Source of the DNA: JADJPO01 sp963724535
Lineage (GTDB): Bacteria; Actinomycetota; Actinomycetes; Actinomycetales; Kineosporiaceae
Direction: 5' to 3'
DNA length: 64,000 nucleotides
Assembly: GCA_963724535.1 (NCBI GenBank)
Contig: CAVRVD010000016.1
Location: forward strand, 1 to 64,000
Part shown: positions 41,965 through 50,861 of the stretch, piece by piece
Layout of the letters: the number at the start of each line of letters is the position of its first letter
How positions within the stretch are numbered: the stretch's first letter is position 1
The notes under the pieces: generated by a model
What the model saw: only the letters and a program-made list of their open reading frames with translations
Databases searched by the model: none
Told to the model about the DNA's origin: nothing
Made by a program: the position numbers and the translations under genes

Positions 41965-43099
41965 CCCCGACCGTCCGGCCGGGTCGGCTCCGGGCGGGCG
42001 GGTCAGTCGGGACGGCCGGATCCGCGAGCCAGTCGTCGATCTCGGCCAGGAGCCGCTTGGCCACGTCCTGCGGGGCTCGAGAGGCGTGCACCGAGGCCCG
42101 GGCCAGGTCCGCCAGCTCGGCGTCGCTGAAGCCATGGACGTCGCGCGCCGTCCGGTACTGGGCGGCCAGCCGCGGCCCGAACAGCAGCGGGTCGTCGGCG
42201 CCCAGGGCAACCCTGGCCCCGGCCTCGACCAGCCGGCGTAACGGGACCTCGGCCAGGGTGGGATACACCCCGAGGGCCACATTGCTGGCCGGACAGACCT
42301 CCAGGGCGACCCCGTCATCGACGATTCGGGCGAGCACCGCAGGGTCCTCGGCCGAGCGGACGCCGTGACCGAGTCGGGTCGGGGCCAGCGCGTCCAGGGT
42401 GTGCCCGACGTGGTCGGGTCCGAGCAGCTCGCCGGAGTGCGGCACCCGGGACAGCCCGGCCCGGCCGGCGATCCGGAACGCCGCGGCGAACTCGGAGGTG
42501 TCGCCGCGCCGCTCGTCGTTGGAGAGCCCGAACCCGACGACCTCCCCCGGGCCGTCACCGGCGTGGCGGGCGGCCAGCCGGGCCAGGGTCCGGGCGTCCA
42601 ACGGATGCCGGATCCGGCTGGCGGCCACGATCACCGCGACCTGGCAGCCGGTGCTGTCGCTGGCCTGGCGGGCGGCGTCCAACACAATCTCGAGGGCAGG
42701 GGTGAGACCGCCGACGAACGGGGCGTAGGACGTCGGATCGACCTGCAGCTCCAGCCATCCAGACCCCTCGGCGGCGTCGTCCTGGGCCGCCTCGACGACC
42801 AACCGGTGCATGTCCTCGGCGTCCCGCACACACGAGCGCGCGGCGTCATAGAGCCGCTGGAAGCGGAACCAGCCGCGCTCGTCGGGGGTGAGCCGCAGCA
42901 GGTGGTGGTCGCGCAGGGTCTCCGGCAGCCGGATCCTGTGCTTGTCGGCCAGCTGGGCCAGGGTCTGCGGGCGCATGCTGCCGGTGAAGTGCAGGTGCAG
43001 GTGGGCCTTGGGCAGCTTGCGTAGGTCACGTCCAGCGCCGGTGGGATGTGGACCACCGACGGGGCGAGGATCCGGCCCAGTGGCGTCCGAGGGCGACAT
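41948..43099 (-). CDS. Adenosine deaminase family protein
   Basis: A 383-residue protein from ATG 43099. It carries the metal and catalytic motifs of adenosine deaminases: HLHLHFTGS, VGFGLSNDE, VPHSGELLGPDHV (His and Glu), RLGHGVRSAED and VALGADDPLLF (metal Asp pair). Adenosine deaminase or a close aminodeoxy-nucleoside deaminase; the actinobacterial murB neighbour is usually annotated add. The 3' end overlaps the murB 3' end by 17 bases on the opposite strand. Confidence 0.85.
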   Translation of the reverse strand: MSPSDATGPDPRPVGGPHPTGAGRDLRKLPKAHLHLHFTGSMRPQTLAQLADKHRIRLPETLRDHHLLRLTPDERGWFRFQRLYDAARSCVRDAEDMHRLVVEAAQDDAAEGSGWLELQVDPTSYAPFVGGLTPALEIVLDAARQASDSTGCQVAVIVAASRIRHPLDARTLARLAARHAGDGPGEVVGFGLSNDERRGDTSEFAAAFRIAGRAGLSRVPHSGELLGPDHVGHTLDALAPTRLGHGVRSAEDPAVLARIVDDGVALEVCPASNVALGVYPTLAEVPLRRLVEAGARVALGADDPLLFGPRLAAQYRTARDVHGFSDAELADLARASVHASRAPQDVAKRLLAEIDDWLADPAVPTDPPARSRPGRTVGVTGCS

Positions 43100-43288
43100 G
43101 ACCTGAGTCTGCCAGCCTGGCTATCCTGACGTTCAGTTACTTCCCAGCTACTCCACTGCCCAACTACTCCACTGCGCGACCGGTAGGTTCCGGCCGAGAC
43201 CCGAGGACGCCGGGCGGCGTTCCCCAGCACAACCGCCCGGCGCCGGTCAGGGAGCTGCCCAGCGGATCTGCCGGGCAGCGCAGGCGGG

Positions 43289-43606
43289 TCAGAACTGGAG
43301 CCCCATCAGCATCGAGACCGCCACCAGCGAGGCGAGTAGGACCAGGGTCAGCGCCACCGGTGGAAGCCCGTCGCGGTCCCTGCCCTCCTTGGTGATCACC
43401 ACTCGGCGGGGTCGGATCCGTCGCGTCGTCGCCTCGGCGTAGGCGGCGATGACGAACCCGATCGCGAGGGTCAGGAAGACCACCAGGATCGCTCCCACGA
43501 CCTGTGGCAGCGCGCGTGCCAGGGCGGATCGCATCGGGGGAGACAGCATCAGGTGTGCCGGAGCGGCCAGTATCCCGTTGGCCGCCAGCGCCGCGAGCGG
43601 TGTCAT
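43289..43606 (-). CDS. Small membrane protein, unknown function
   Basis: A 105-residue protein; ATG 43606 follows GGGGAGGA by four bases. Hydrophobic stretches lie near residues 5-20, at 35-55 (QVVGAILVVFLTLAIGFVIA) and at 85-102 (VALTLVLLASLVAVSMLMGL), with a basic loop RRIRPRRVVITKEGRDRDG between the last two. I do not recognise the family. Convergent or divergent neighbours give no functional hint. Confidence 0.6.
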   Translation of the reverse strand: MTPLAALAANGILAAPAHLMLSPPMRSALARALPQVVGAILVVFLTLAIGFVIAAYAEATTRRIRPRRVVITKEGRDRDGLPPVALTLVLLASLVAVSMLMGLQF

Positions 43607-44090
43607 CGGTCCTCCCCAAAGGGCTGGGCAGCGACATCGCTGCCGTTGCACTGCAGGACGACCGATGCGGCACGGATCTGTGCGGCCTGTCTCCTTCGGT
43701 CGTCGGTACCGCTGGGGGCGGCTGTCCCGAGCTTCCGGGATCACAACTGAACTTCAGTTCTTCTTCAGGCGACATCGCCTGACATCAGTAAACGCCGCGG
43801 TTCGTCACAACGCAAGAGGTATTCGGCGCGTCGGCGACCCCTCTTTCGGTTGGCAGGAGTTCGGTACACGTGTCGCCGAAAGCCGTTCAACGACAGGTTG
43901 TCCGGTCGGACAGCAGGCATTGCGAGGCGGGTCCGGACGTCGGGGGACGAATGAGCCTGCGATCAGGTACGCCTGACCTGCTACGCATTGGCGGTCGCCA
44001 GGGGTACGGTGGCTTCGTCAGTGTGTTCAGTTCCGTCAGCAAAACTTCAGCAATGGGTTCCTCCGAGCAGCTGAGGAGACCGGACCGGGC
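43607..44090. other. Intergenic region upstream of the XRE-regulator gene
   Basis: No gene recognised. It contains a 15-bp perfect palindrome AACTGAACTTCAGTT (43745-43759) and further TTCAGTT/CTTCAG words at about 43760, 44027 and 44047, close to the regulator start. These are candidate operator sites for the HTH protein at 44091. Confidence 0.4.
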
Positions 44091-45284
44091 ATGGTCGAGT
44101 CCACAACAGCACGAACCCGGCTGGCGGTGTCGGCGCGAGGTCGGCTCGCCGAGCGGCTGCGCGCGCTCCGGGTTCAGGGCTGGCCCGGTCGACCGGTCAC
44201 CCAGCGGCAGATCGCGCAGGCCTTGGGGGCCAGCCCGCCTCTGGTGTCCTCCTGGGAGAGTCCGATCAGCGGCGCCGTTCCGCCGGTCGAGCGACTGCAC
44301 GCCTATGCCCGGTTCTTCGCGACCGAGCGCAGCGTGGCAACGGACCCAGCTCGTCTCGTGGACCTGAGCGAGTTCAGCGACGAGGAGGAGGACTGCCGCA
44401 CGACGCTGCTCAAGGAGCTGCTCGCCCTGCGCGCCGAGGCGCTGGGGGCTCAGGCGCAGGCCCGGCGGGCGGCGTCCTTCTGGCACTTCCCGGACGGCCA
44501 ACCCGTCCGGGTGATCAGTACCGTGCTCGCCGCGGGCGGAGTGAAGTCGGACTACTCCGACCCGTGGCACCCCAACCACATCGCCTCGATGCGGTTCAGC
44601 GACATCGACGCGGTGCTCGAGCTGTACGGGCAGATCCGGGCCGACAACCCGGACAGCGATGTCGCCTGCCTCGGCGCCGACGAGGTGACCGCCCAGACCT
44701 TCGCAGCGCACGTCGTGCTGCTCGGGGGCGGGGACGACCCGACCACGCCGGTGGCGGGAAACCCTGCCTCCGGTGCGGCCGACCTGCTGACCTACTATCG
44801 CCGCCGGCTCAGCCTGCCGGTCAGCGTGCGCCTGCCGGACGGCGGCGACATCGAGTACGACCGGGAGTACGTGGTCAGCGTGGATGAGGACGGCGTTCCG
44901 GACTACGACGGGACCGGACGGCGTCCCTATCGGGCCCAATACCTGGTCAACCGGGACGGGTCGCGACGGCTGGGTCCCACCGGACGCCCGCTGCTCGAGT
45001 ACGACGTCGCCCTGATCGCGCGCCAGCCCAACGAACTCCACCTGTCCACTACGGTGACCATCTGTTCCGGCCTGTTCAGCCGGGGCACCCACGGCGCGGT
45101 CCGGGCCTTCACCGACCCAGTGCTGAGCCAGCAGAACCAGCAGCGCCTGAACCGCCTGGTCGACCCCGAGCGGTTCTGGATGCTGATGTACGTGCCCGTC
45201 TTCCAGGCCATCACGGGGCAGCAGACCCTGACCCCGGACCTGACCAGGTCGATGCACGTGCTGACCACCTCGACCACCGGTTGA
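44091..45284 (+). CDS. XRE-type HTH regulator with large C-terminal domain
   Basis: A 397-residue protein. The N-terminal HTH at about residues 15-55 (RLAERLRALRVQGWPGRPVT, QRQIAQALGASPPLVSSWES) is XRE-like. A linker is followed by a ~280-residue domain (VRVISTVLAAGGVKSDYSDP, VACLGADEVTAQTFAAHVVL, LGGGDDPTTPVAGN). The HVVLLGGG segment looks like the end of a Rossmann-type strand, and the part after it may be a sensor. I cannot name this domain. It lies 66 bases before a glycosyltransferase gene in the same direction, so it may control that gene or sense a related metabolite. Confidence 0.6.
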   Translation: MVESTTARTRLAVSARGRLAERLRALRVQGWPGRPVTQRQIAQALGASPPLVSSWESPISGAVPPVERLHAYARFFATERSVATDPARLVDLSEFSDEEEDCRTTLLKELLALRAEALGAQAQARRAASFWHFPDGQPVRVISTVLAAGGVKSDYSDPWHPNHIASMRFSDIDAVLELYGQIRADNPDSDVACLGADEVTAQTFAAHVVLLGGGDDPTTPVAGNPASGAADLLTYYRRRLSLPVSVRLPDGGDIEYDREYVVSVDEDGVPDYDGTGRRPYRAQYLVNRDGSRRLGPTGRPLLEYDVALIARQPNELHLSTTVTICSGLFSRGTHGAVRAFTDPVLSQQNQQRLNRLVDPERFWMLMYVPVFQAITGQQTLTPDLTRSMHVLTTSTTG

Positions 45285-45350
45285 GGACGTCGACCCGACG
45301 CCCGATGCACTGCGGGGGCAGGCGCCGGAGCCCGACCTGCGAGGAGTGCC

Positions 45351-46814
45351 GTGTTATCGAGTCCTGAGTCGACGCGCCCTGAGTCGAGGTTGCGCGCCGG
45401 CCTCGACGGAGCGCGCCACCTCGGTGACCACAAGCCTCTGCTGCGCTACATCGTGCCGACGCACGCCGTGAGTGCACCGCCGCTGGACGCCGTGGTGGTC
45501 CCGGCAGCCCGACCCGCGGGCCAGGTGCGCACGGCTGCCGCCATCGCGCGGCGCGCAGGGGCGCGGCTGGTCGTGCTGGCCAGCCGTGGCTGTCGGGCCG
45601 AGGAGGCGGCCGCGGTCGCCGTGCGGTCCCGAGTGCCGGCGGCGCACGTCGTCGTCGTCGACGTGGTCGGCGACGCCGCCGCGAGCCTGCCGCGCTTCGC
45701 CGCGTCCAGGATCGACACCGGGGAGACCCAGCTCTGCGCGGACGGCGTGACCGGCCGCCGGGACACGGCGTTGAAGCGCAACATCGGGCTGCGCCTGGCG
45801 CGCCTGACCGGCTGGAGAACGGTGCTCTTCGTCGACGACGACGTCAGCGGGATCACCCCGATCGGCCTGGCCCGGGCCCGGCACGCCCTGGCCGAGCCGG
45901 GTGGTCCGGGGGCGGTGGCCTGGGCATTCGAGGACTACCCCGACAACTCGGTGGTCTGCCACGCCCACCGCGCGGGCGACGGGCGCCAGAGCACGTTCGT
46001 CGGCGCCGGCGGGCTCTTGGTCCGGGTGGACGGCCAGGTGCCGCACTTCCCGAGCGTCTACAACGAGGACTGGCTGTTCTTCGCCGAGCTGATGCAGCGA
46101 CGCCGCCGGGGGCTCGGGTTCGGTGGCACCCTGCAGCAGCGGGCCTTCGACCCGTTCACCGATCCCGATGCGGCTCGCCGCCAGGAGTTCGGCGACGTTC
46201 TGGGGGAGGGGCTGTTCGCGCTGTTCCACGCCCGTAAGCGACTCGGGACGGCGACCAGCTCGGGCTACTGGACCGACTACCTGCACGTGCGCCGCCGGTT
46301 CCTCGCCGACATCTGCGCGCGGTTGACAGCCGGGCACGGCCGCTTGGGCGACCAGAGTCGGGGTCGCGCCGTGGCCTGCCTGGAGGCAGCACAGCAGACC
46401 CTGCAGTCCGGTTGGTCGCAGTGGCAGCTCGACCTGCCTGCCTTCGTCGAGGCCTGGCGCCAGGACGCGGCGACCTGGCGATGCATCATGTCGCGCCAGG
46501 GCGGGGCAGTCCTGTCGGTGGACGACGCACTCGCCGAGCTCGGGCTGGTCCGCGTCGACACCGGCGGGCACTCCCGGGTGTCTCGGCTGCGGCGGGTCGA
46601 GCTGCCAGGTCCGCAGCCGGCGCCTACCGGGTCTCAGCGGGGGCGTCTGAACATGATCAGCGCGCGCCTGGGTCAACTGTGGTCGGCCGCCGGTGCGCGG
46701 GCCTCGAACCCCGTGGCCCGGGGGCAGCGCACCGAGGCGGTATCGACCGGGGCCGTCACCGCGCAGACCATCGAGCGCCCCGCCGCCCTGGCGGCCTCGA
46801 AGAACGTCTCGTAG
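45351..46814 (+). CDS. Glycosyltransferase (family 2-like)
   Basis: A 487-residue protein starting at GTG 45351, five bases after GAGGAG. Features are a Rossmann-like first part (LDAVVVPAARPAGQVRTAAA), TALKRNIGLRLARL, and the metal-binding motif VLFVDDDVSGI near residue 165. VYNEDWLFFAELM provides an ED acceptor-site acid, as in GT-A enzymes. There are no membrane segments. The last ~40 residues lie antisense to an acetyltransferase remnant and look acquired by read-through, so the ancestral stop was probably earlier. The substrate is unknown; the companion regulator gene is just upstream. Confidence 0.7.
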   Translation: MLSSPESTRPESRLRAGLDGARHLGDHKPLLRYIVPTHAVSAPPLDAVVVPAARPAGQVRTAAAIARRAGARLVVLASRGCRAEEAAAVAVRSRVPAAHVVVVDVVGDAAASLPRFAASRIDTGETQLCADGVTGRRDTALKRNIGLRLARLTGWRTVLFVDDDVSGITPIGLARARHALAEPGGPGAVAWAFEDYPDNSVVCHAHRAGDGRQSTFVGAGGLLVRVDGQVPHFPSVYNEDWLFFAELMQRRRRGLGFGGTLQQRAFDPFTDPDAARRQEFGDVLGEGLFALFHARKRLGTATSSGYWTDYLHVRRRFLADICARLTAGHGRLGDQSRGRAVACLEAAQQTLQSGWSQWQLDLPAFVEAWRQDAATWRCIMSRQGGAVLSVDDALAELGLVRVDTGGHSRVSRLRRVELPGPQPAPTGSQRGRLNMISARLGQLWSAAGARASNPVARGQRTEAVSTGAVTAQTIERPAALAASKNVS

Positions 46815-46939
46815 AGCAACCGACCCAGGCCCGTCCCGCCGTGGCCCGGCGCCACCTGAGACGTGGAGATCGGCGACGCTCGTCGCCTGGTCGTGCCGTT
46901 CGCGGACCGCGTGGTAACTGTTCGAACATCTCGTCGCAC
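46680..46939 (-). pseudogene. GNAT acetyltransferase C-terminal remnant
   Basis: On the minus strand APGHGGTGLGRLLYETFFEA, then RAAGRSMVCAVTAPVDTASV and RATGFEARAP, is the acetyl-CoA-binding loop and C-terminal part of a GNAT enzyme. In it the usual N-terminal half is absent, and the FHRAMGFE motif has decayed to CPRATGFE. It overlaps the 3' end of the glycosyltransferase gene on the opposite strand. Confidence 0.55.
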
Positions 46940-46958
46940 GCTGCGTCATCTGGCCGAT

Positions 46959-46988
46959 TTCGACCTGACCCCACGGCCCGCGTACACT
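46959..46988 (+). promoter_or_regulatory. Promoter of the tRNA-Trp-secE-nusG unit
   Basis: TTCGAC (46959-46964) and TACACT (46983-46988) are separated by 18 bases, about 100 bases before the tRNA. The -10 is a good TANNNT element and the -35 is moderate. Confidence 0.45.
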
Positions 46989-47088
46989 GCACGACGGTGG
47001 TTGCCAACCGCCATGCTGAGCGCTGCCCCTGACCACGGTGCAAGCCGATGAGACGGGAAGGCGACCGGTGACCGGGTGGCAGCCGCAT

Positions 47089-47161
47089 AGGGCAGTGGCG
47101 CAACTGGCAGCGCTCCGGTCTCCAAAACCGGCGGTTGGGGGTTCGAGTCCCTCCTGCCCTG
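47089..47161 (+). tRNA. tRNA-Trp (CCA)
   Basis: A 73-base cloverleaf: acceptor AGGGCAG/CTGCCCT, D-arm GCGC..GCGC, anticodon arm CCGGT-CTCCAAA-ACCGG (anticodon CCA), T-arm GGGGG-TTCGAGT-CCCTC, discriminator G. No CCA encoded. It lies directly upstream of secE, the usual place in actinobacteria. Confidence 0.95.
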
Positions 47162-47236
47162 CGGACCGTCGTCCGGCTCCTCGGAGCGGGAGCGACGGTG
47201 GATGGACGACCCCGATCTGGCGACCAGGTGAGAAGT

Positions 47237-47479
47237 GTGACGACCAGTATCCGACCCGACACCGAATCGACGCCGTCCCCGCGTCGCCGGGGTGGTGGTC
47301 TGGGCCTGTTCCTGCGCCAGGTCGTCGCCGAGCTGAAGAAGGTGGTCCGGCCCACCCGGACCGAGCTGCTCACCTACACCTGGGTGGTGCTGGTGTTCGT
47401 GGTCGCCGTCATGGGCTTCGTGTCGGTGCTCGACTTCGGGTTCAGCAGGCTCGTCCTCTGGGCGTTCAGCAGCACCTGA
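47237..47479 (+). CDS. secE: Preprotein translocase subunit SecE
   Basis: About 80 residues from GTG 47237 (GTG 47228 is also in frame). The polar N-terminus with an amphipathic helix FLRQVVAELKKVVRPTRTEL is followed by one membrane span (YTWVVLVFVVAVMGFVSVLD). It stabilises SecY in the translocon. Context (tRNA-Trp before, nusG after) is diagnostic. Confidence 0.9.
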   Translation: MTTSIRPDTESTPSPRRRGGGLGLFLRQVVAELKKVVRPTRTELLTYTWVVLVFVVAVMGFVSVLDFGFSRLVLWAFSST

Positions 47480-47569
47480 CCGGCACTACACGGGTCAACA
47501 GCAAGGGATCGGCCCAGGTGGCACCGTCCGGTGTCGGCCTGGGGATACAGCCAAGGAGTTAGGAACAGC

Positions 47570-48373
47570 GTGTCCGAGCAGACTTCGCACATCGACGTCG
47601 ACACCGACCTGGAGGCCGACGCCACCCCTGGGTCCGAGCCGGCCGAGCCGGCCCTGGACGTCGACGCGGGGTCTGCCGAGCCTGACGCTCCGGCCGCACC
47701 GGACGCCGAGGTCGAGGGCCCGGTCGTGGACGCCGACGTCGAGGGCGAGACCGACCCCGAGGCCCAGACCGAGGTCGCCGAAGAGGTGGACCCGGCCGAG
47801 GAGTTCAAGACCGAGCTGCGCCGCGCGGTGGGCGAGTGGTTCGTCGTCCACTCCTACGCCGGCTACGAGAACCGGGTGAAGGCCAACCTCGAGAACCGGA
47901 TCAACAGCCTCAACATGGAGGACTACATCTTCCAGGTCGAGGTGCCCATGGAAGAGGTCACCGAGATCAAGAACGGCCAGCGCAAGCTGGTGCGCCGGGT
48001 TCGGATCCCGGGTTACGTACTGGTTCGGATGGACCTCACCGACGAGTCGTGGGGCGCCGTCCGGCACACGCCCGGGGTCACCGGGTTCGTCGGACACACC
48101 CACCAGCCGGTGCCGCTGAGCCTCGACGAGGTGTTCTCGATGCTCGCGCCGACCCTGCAGAAGCCGGACGGCTCCAAGCCGGCCAAGGTCGAGGTCAAGG
48201 TCGTCGACTTCGAGGTCGGCGAGTCGGTCACCGTGATGGAGGGGCCGTTCGAGACCCTCCCGGCCACCATCTCCGAGATCAACCCCGACGCCCAGAAGCT
48301 GAAGGTGCTGGTCTCGATCTTCGGCCGCGAGACCCCGGTCGAGCTCGCGTTCAACCAGGTGGCCAAGATCTGA
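47570..48373 (+). CDS. nusG: Transcription termination/antitermination protein NusG
   Basis: A 267-residue protein starting at GTG 47570. The first ~80 residues are acidic and low-complexity (EVEGPVVDADVEGETDPEAQ), typical of actinobacterial NusG. The NGN domain starts at EWFVVHSYAGYENRVKANLE and contains the strand VRRVRIPGYVLVRMDLTDES. The C-terminal KOW domain has VGESVTVMEGPFETLPATIS. It binds RNA polymerase and links it to the ribosome or Rho. Confidence 0.93.
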   Translation: MSEQTSHIDVDTDLEADATPGSEPAEPALDVDAGSAEPDAPAAPDAEVEGPVVDADVEGETDPEAQTEVAEEVDPAEEFKTELRRAVGEWFVVHSYAGYENRVKANLENRINSLNMEDYIFQVEVPMEEVTEIKNGQRKLVRRVRIPGYVLVRMDLTDESWGAVRHTPGVTGFVGHTHQPVPLSLDEVFSMLAPTLQKPDGSKPAKVEVKVVDFEVGESVTVMEGPFETLPATISEINPDAQKLKVLVSIFGRETPVELAFNQVAKI

Positions 48374-48457
48374 CCCGATCTCGCCCTCCCGGCGCCGGCC
48401 CAGGCGCCGCCACGCACGGCCTGGCAAAGGCCCTCACGTAAGGACCCGGAGAAGGAC

Positions 48458-48889
48458 ATGCCCCCCAAGAAGAAGATCGCCGGCTATATCAAGCTGCAGA
48501 TCAACGCCGGTGCGGCCACCCCGGCGCCGCCGATCGGCCCCGCGCTGGGTCAGCACGGCGTGAACATCATGGAGTTCTGCAAGGCCTACAACGCCCAGAC
48601 CGAGAGTCAGCGCGGTCAGGTCATCCCGGTGGAGATCACGGTCTACGAGGACCGCTCGTTCACCTTCATCACCAAGACCCCGCCGGCCGCCGAGCTGATC
48701 AAGAAGGCGGCGGGTGTGGCCAAGGGATCCGGCGAGCCGCACACGAAGAAGGTCGGCCGGCTCACCCAGGCCCAGCTCCGCGAGATCGCCGAGAGCAAGA
48801 TGGCCGACCTGAACGCCAACGACGTGGACGCCGCCGCGAAGATCATCGCAGGGACCGCCCGGTCGATGGGCGTCACGGTCGAAGGCTGA
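48458..48889 (+). CDS. rplK: 50S ribosomal protein L11
   Basis: A 143-residue protein; ATG 48458 follows GGAGAAGGAC. The N-terminal PPKKKIAGYIKLQINAGAAT, PAPPIGPALGQHGVNIMEF (thiopeptide-site prolines) and the C-terminal KKVGRLTQAQLREIAESKM are classic L11. It forms the GTPase-associated centre with 23S rRNA. Confidence 0.95.
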   Translation: MPPKKKIAGYIKLQINAGAATPAPPIGPALGQHGVNIMEFCKAYNAQTESQRGQVIPVEITVYEDRSFTFITKTPPAAELIKKAAGVAKGSGEPHTKKVGRLTQAQLREIAESKMADLNANDVDAAAKIIAGTARSMGVTVEG

Positions 48890-49058
48890 CCGAGCACCGC
48901 GACGCACAACGGATACTCCGAGCACGCAGCTACATCGAGCAACAGCAGCTCTTCGCACCACCTGAACCATCAGTCCAGTGGCAGGGCGCAGCGCCGTCCG
49001 CAGACCACAACTCCGACCGGACCCGGACGATCCCGAGGTCCATGACTGGGAGCAGAAC

Positions 49059-49778
49059 ATGAAGCGCAGCAAGGCCTACCGCGCCGCGGCCGAGAAGATC
49101 ACCGCCGGCAGGCTCTACCCCCCGCTCGAGGCGGTCCGCCTCGCCAAGTCGACCTCACCCACCTCCTACGACGCCACCGTCGAGGTGGCCTTCCGGCTGG
49201 GCGTCGACCCCCGCAAGGCTGACCAGATGGTGCGCGGCACCGTCAACCTGCCGCACGGCACCGGCAAGACCGCCCGGGTCCTGGTCTTCGCCACCGGTGA
49301 GCGCGCCGCGCAGGCCGAGGCGGCCGGCGCGGAGTACGTCGGCTCGGACGACATGCTCGAGAAGGTGCAGGGTGGTTGGCTCGACTTCGACTCGGTCGTG
49401 GCCACCCCCGACCTGATGGGCAAGGTCGGTCGGTTGGGCAAGATACTCGGTCCTCGTGGACTGATGCCCAACCCCAAGACCGGCACAGTCACCATGGACG
49501 TCGCCAAGGCCGTCGAGGAGATCAAGGGCGGCAAGATCGAGTTCCGCGTCGACAAGCACGCCAACCTGCATTTCATCATCGGCAAGACCTCCTTCAACGA
49601 GACCGCGTTGCTGCAGAACTACGCGGCCGCGCTGGAGGAGGTGCTGCGGCTCAAGCCGTCCGCCGCCAAGGGTCGCTACCTGCAGAAGGGCACCATCAGC
49701 ACCACGATGGGCCCGGGCATCCCGGTCGACGTCAACCGCACCCGGGACCTCGAGGCCGAGGATGGCGCCCAGGGCTGA
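49059..49778 (+). CDS. rplA: 50S ribosomal protein L1
   Basis: A 239-residue protein; ATG 49059 follows GGGAG. The family motifs KRSKAYRAAAEKI, TVEVAFRLGVDPRKADQMVR, GRLGKILGPRGLMPNPKTGT and IPVDVNRT are present. L1 forms the L1 stalk and usually also represses the L11 operon. The ~170 bases before it hold no gene. Confidence 0.95.
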   Translation: MKRSKAYRAAAEKITAGRLYPPLEAVRLAKSTSPTSYDATVEVAFRLGVDPRKADQMVRGTVNLPHGTGKTARVLVFATGERAAQAEAAGAEYVGSDDMLEKVQGGWLDFDSVVATPDLMGKVGRLGKILGPRGLMPNPKTGTVTMDVAKAVEEIKGGKIEFRVDKHANLHFIIGKTSFNETALLQNYAAALEEVLRLKPSAAKGRYLQKGTISTTMGPGIPVDVNRTRDLEAEDGAQG

Positions 49779-49851
49779 CCGGCGTTGGTGTGGCTCGACG
49801 GCCGTGAGGCTGGGTTCCTCGGGGGAGCGAGGTGTCTGGTACCCAGGCGAT

Positions 49852-49880
49852 TTGGAGCCCGCGCCCCCAACCCGTACCCT
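49852..49880 (+). promoter_or_regulatory. Promoter of rplJ-rplL
   Basis: TTGGAG (49852-49857), a 17-base spacer and TACCCT (49875-49880) precede the L10 leader. Confidence 0.5.
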
Positions 49881-49881
49881 G

Positions 49882-49970
49882 GTCGCTGCCGAAGACCGCC
49901 GGTCATCACCTCTGGGTGATCGAAGGTCCCGCCGAGGCGGGCGACCTGCGCAGGTGTGATCGAGACCGAC
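49882..49970 (+). promoter_or_regulatory. Ribosomal L10 leader
   Basis: Features of the actinobacterial L10(L12)4-binding leader: GCCGAAGACCGCCGGTC, the hairpin ATCACC-TCTG-GGTGAT, CCCGCCGAGGCGGG, and the closing GACCTGCGCAGGTG. Excess L10-L12 complex binds such leaders and lowers translation of rplJ-rplL. The assignment is from pattern and position. Confidence 0.65.
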
Positions 49971-50073
49971 CGTCGTCCTCCGGACGGCGTCGAGCCCCGG
50001 GCGCCTGCGCCGGGGCGTTCGTTCTTTGTACCGCCTCGCGAGACCTGGCCGGCGCCACGCTGGAAGGAGTGCC

Positions 50074-50763
50074 ATGGCCAGGGCCGACAAGGCCGCCGCG
50101 GTGGCGGAGATCGCGACCAAGTTCCGCGACTCCAACGCCGCCGTTCTGACCGAATACCGCGGACTGTCCGTGGCGCAGCTGCGCGAGCTCCGCAGGAACC
50201 TTGGTGGCCACGCCACCTACTCGGTGGTGAAGAACACCCTCACCGCCATCGCCGCCAAGGATGCGGGCGTCACCGCGTTCGACGGACAGCTCATCGGCCC
50301 CACCGCGGTCGCCTTCGTCACCGGGGATCCGGTCGCGGCGGCGAAGGGGCTGCGTGACTTCGCCAGGGCCAACCCCGCCCTGGTGATCAGGAGCGGCTTG
50401 CTCGACGGCCGTACGCTGAGCGCCGACGAGGTCAACAAGCTCGCCGACCTGGAGTCGCGCGAGGTGCTGTTGGCCACGCTGGCCGGTGCGATGAAGGCGT
50501 CCCTCAGCAACGCCGTCTCCCTGTTCGCCGCCCCGCTCGCGCAGGCCGCCCGTGCGCTGGACGCCTTGCGCCAGAAGGCGGAGAGCGACCCCAGCGTGCT
50601 GGCGGGAGGTGCCGGCACGCCGGCACCGGCCGCGCAGGACGACACGCCGGCCGAGGAGTCCGCTCCCGCCGCCGAGGCCGCTGCGGCGGTCGCGACGGAC
50701 GGATCGGACGCCGAGGCCACCACCGAGCCGGCCGCTGCCGGGTCGGAGACCACCGAGGGCTGA
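50074..50763 (+). CDS. rplJ: 50S ribosomal protein L10
   Basis: A 229-residue protein; ATG 50074 follows GGAAGGAG. N-terminal RNA-binding domain: ARADKAAAVAEIATKF, LTEYRGLSVAQLRELRRNL, YSVVKNTLTAIAA. Then the L12-binding helix AMKASLSNAVSLFAAPLAQA. An Ala/Glu/Pro-rich tail of about 55 residues extends beyond the common length, as in several actinomycetes. It forms the stalk base for L12 dimers. Confidence 0.94.
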   Translation: MARADKAAAVAEIATKFRDSNAAVLTEYRGLSVAQLRELRRNLGGHATYSVVKNTLTAIAAKDAGVTAFDGQLIGPTAVAFVTGDPVAAAKGLRDFARANPALVIRSGLLDGRTLSADEVNKLADLESREVLLATLAGAMKASLSNAVSLFAAPLAQAARALDALRQKAESDPSVLAGGAGTPAPAAQDDTPAEESAPAAEAAAAVATDGSDAEATTEPAAAGSETTEG

Positions 50764-50861
50764 ACCACCCGAGGTTCATCCCACCGGCCGGTACCCACCC
50801 AGCCCGGCCCCGCACCACCACTCCCGCGACCACTCCCGCGACACGGAAGGAAACGCCGACC

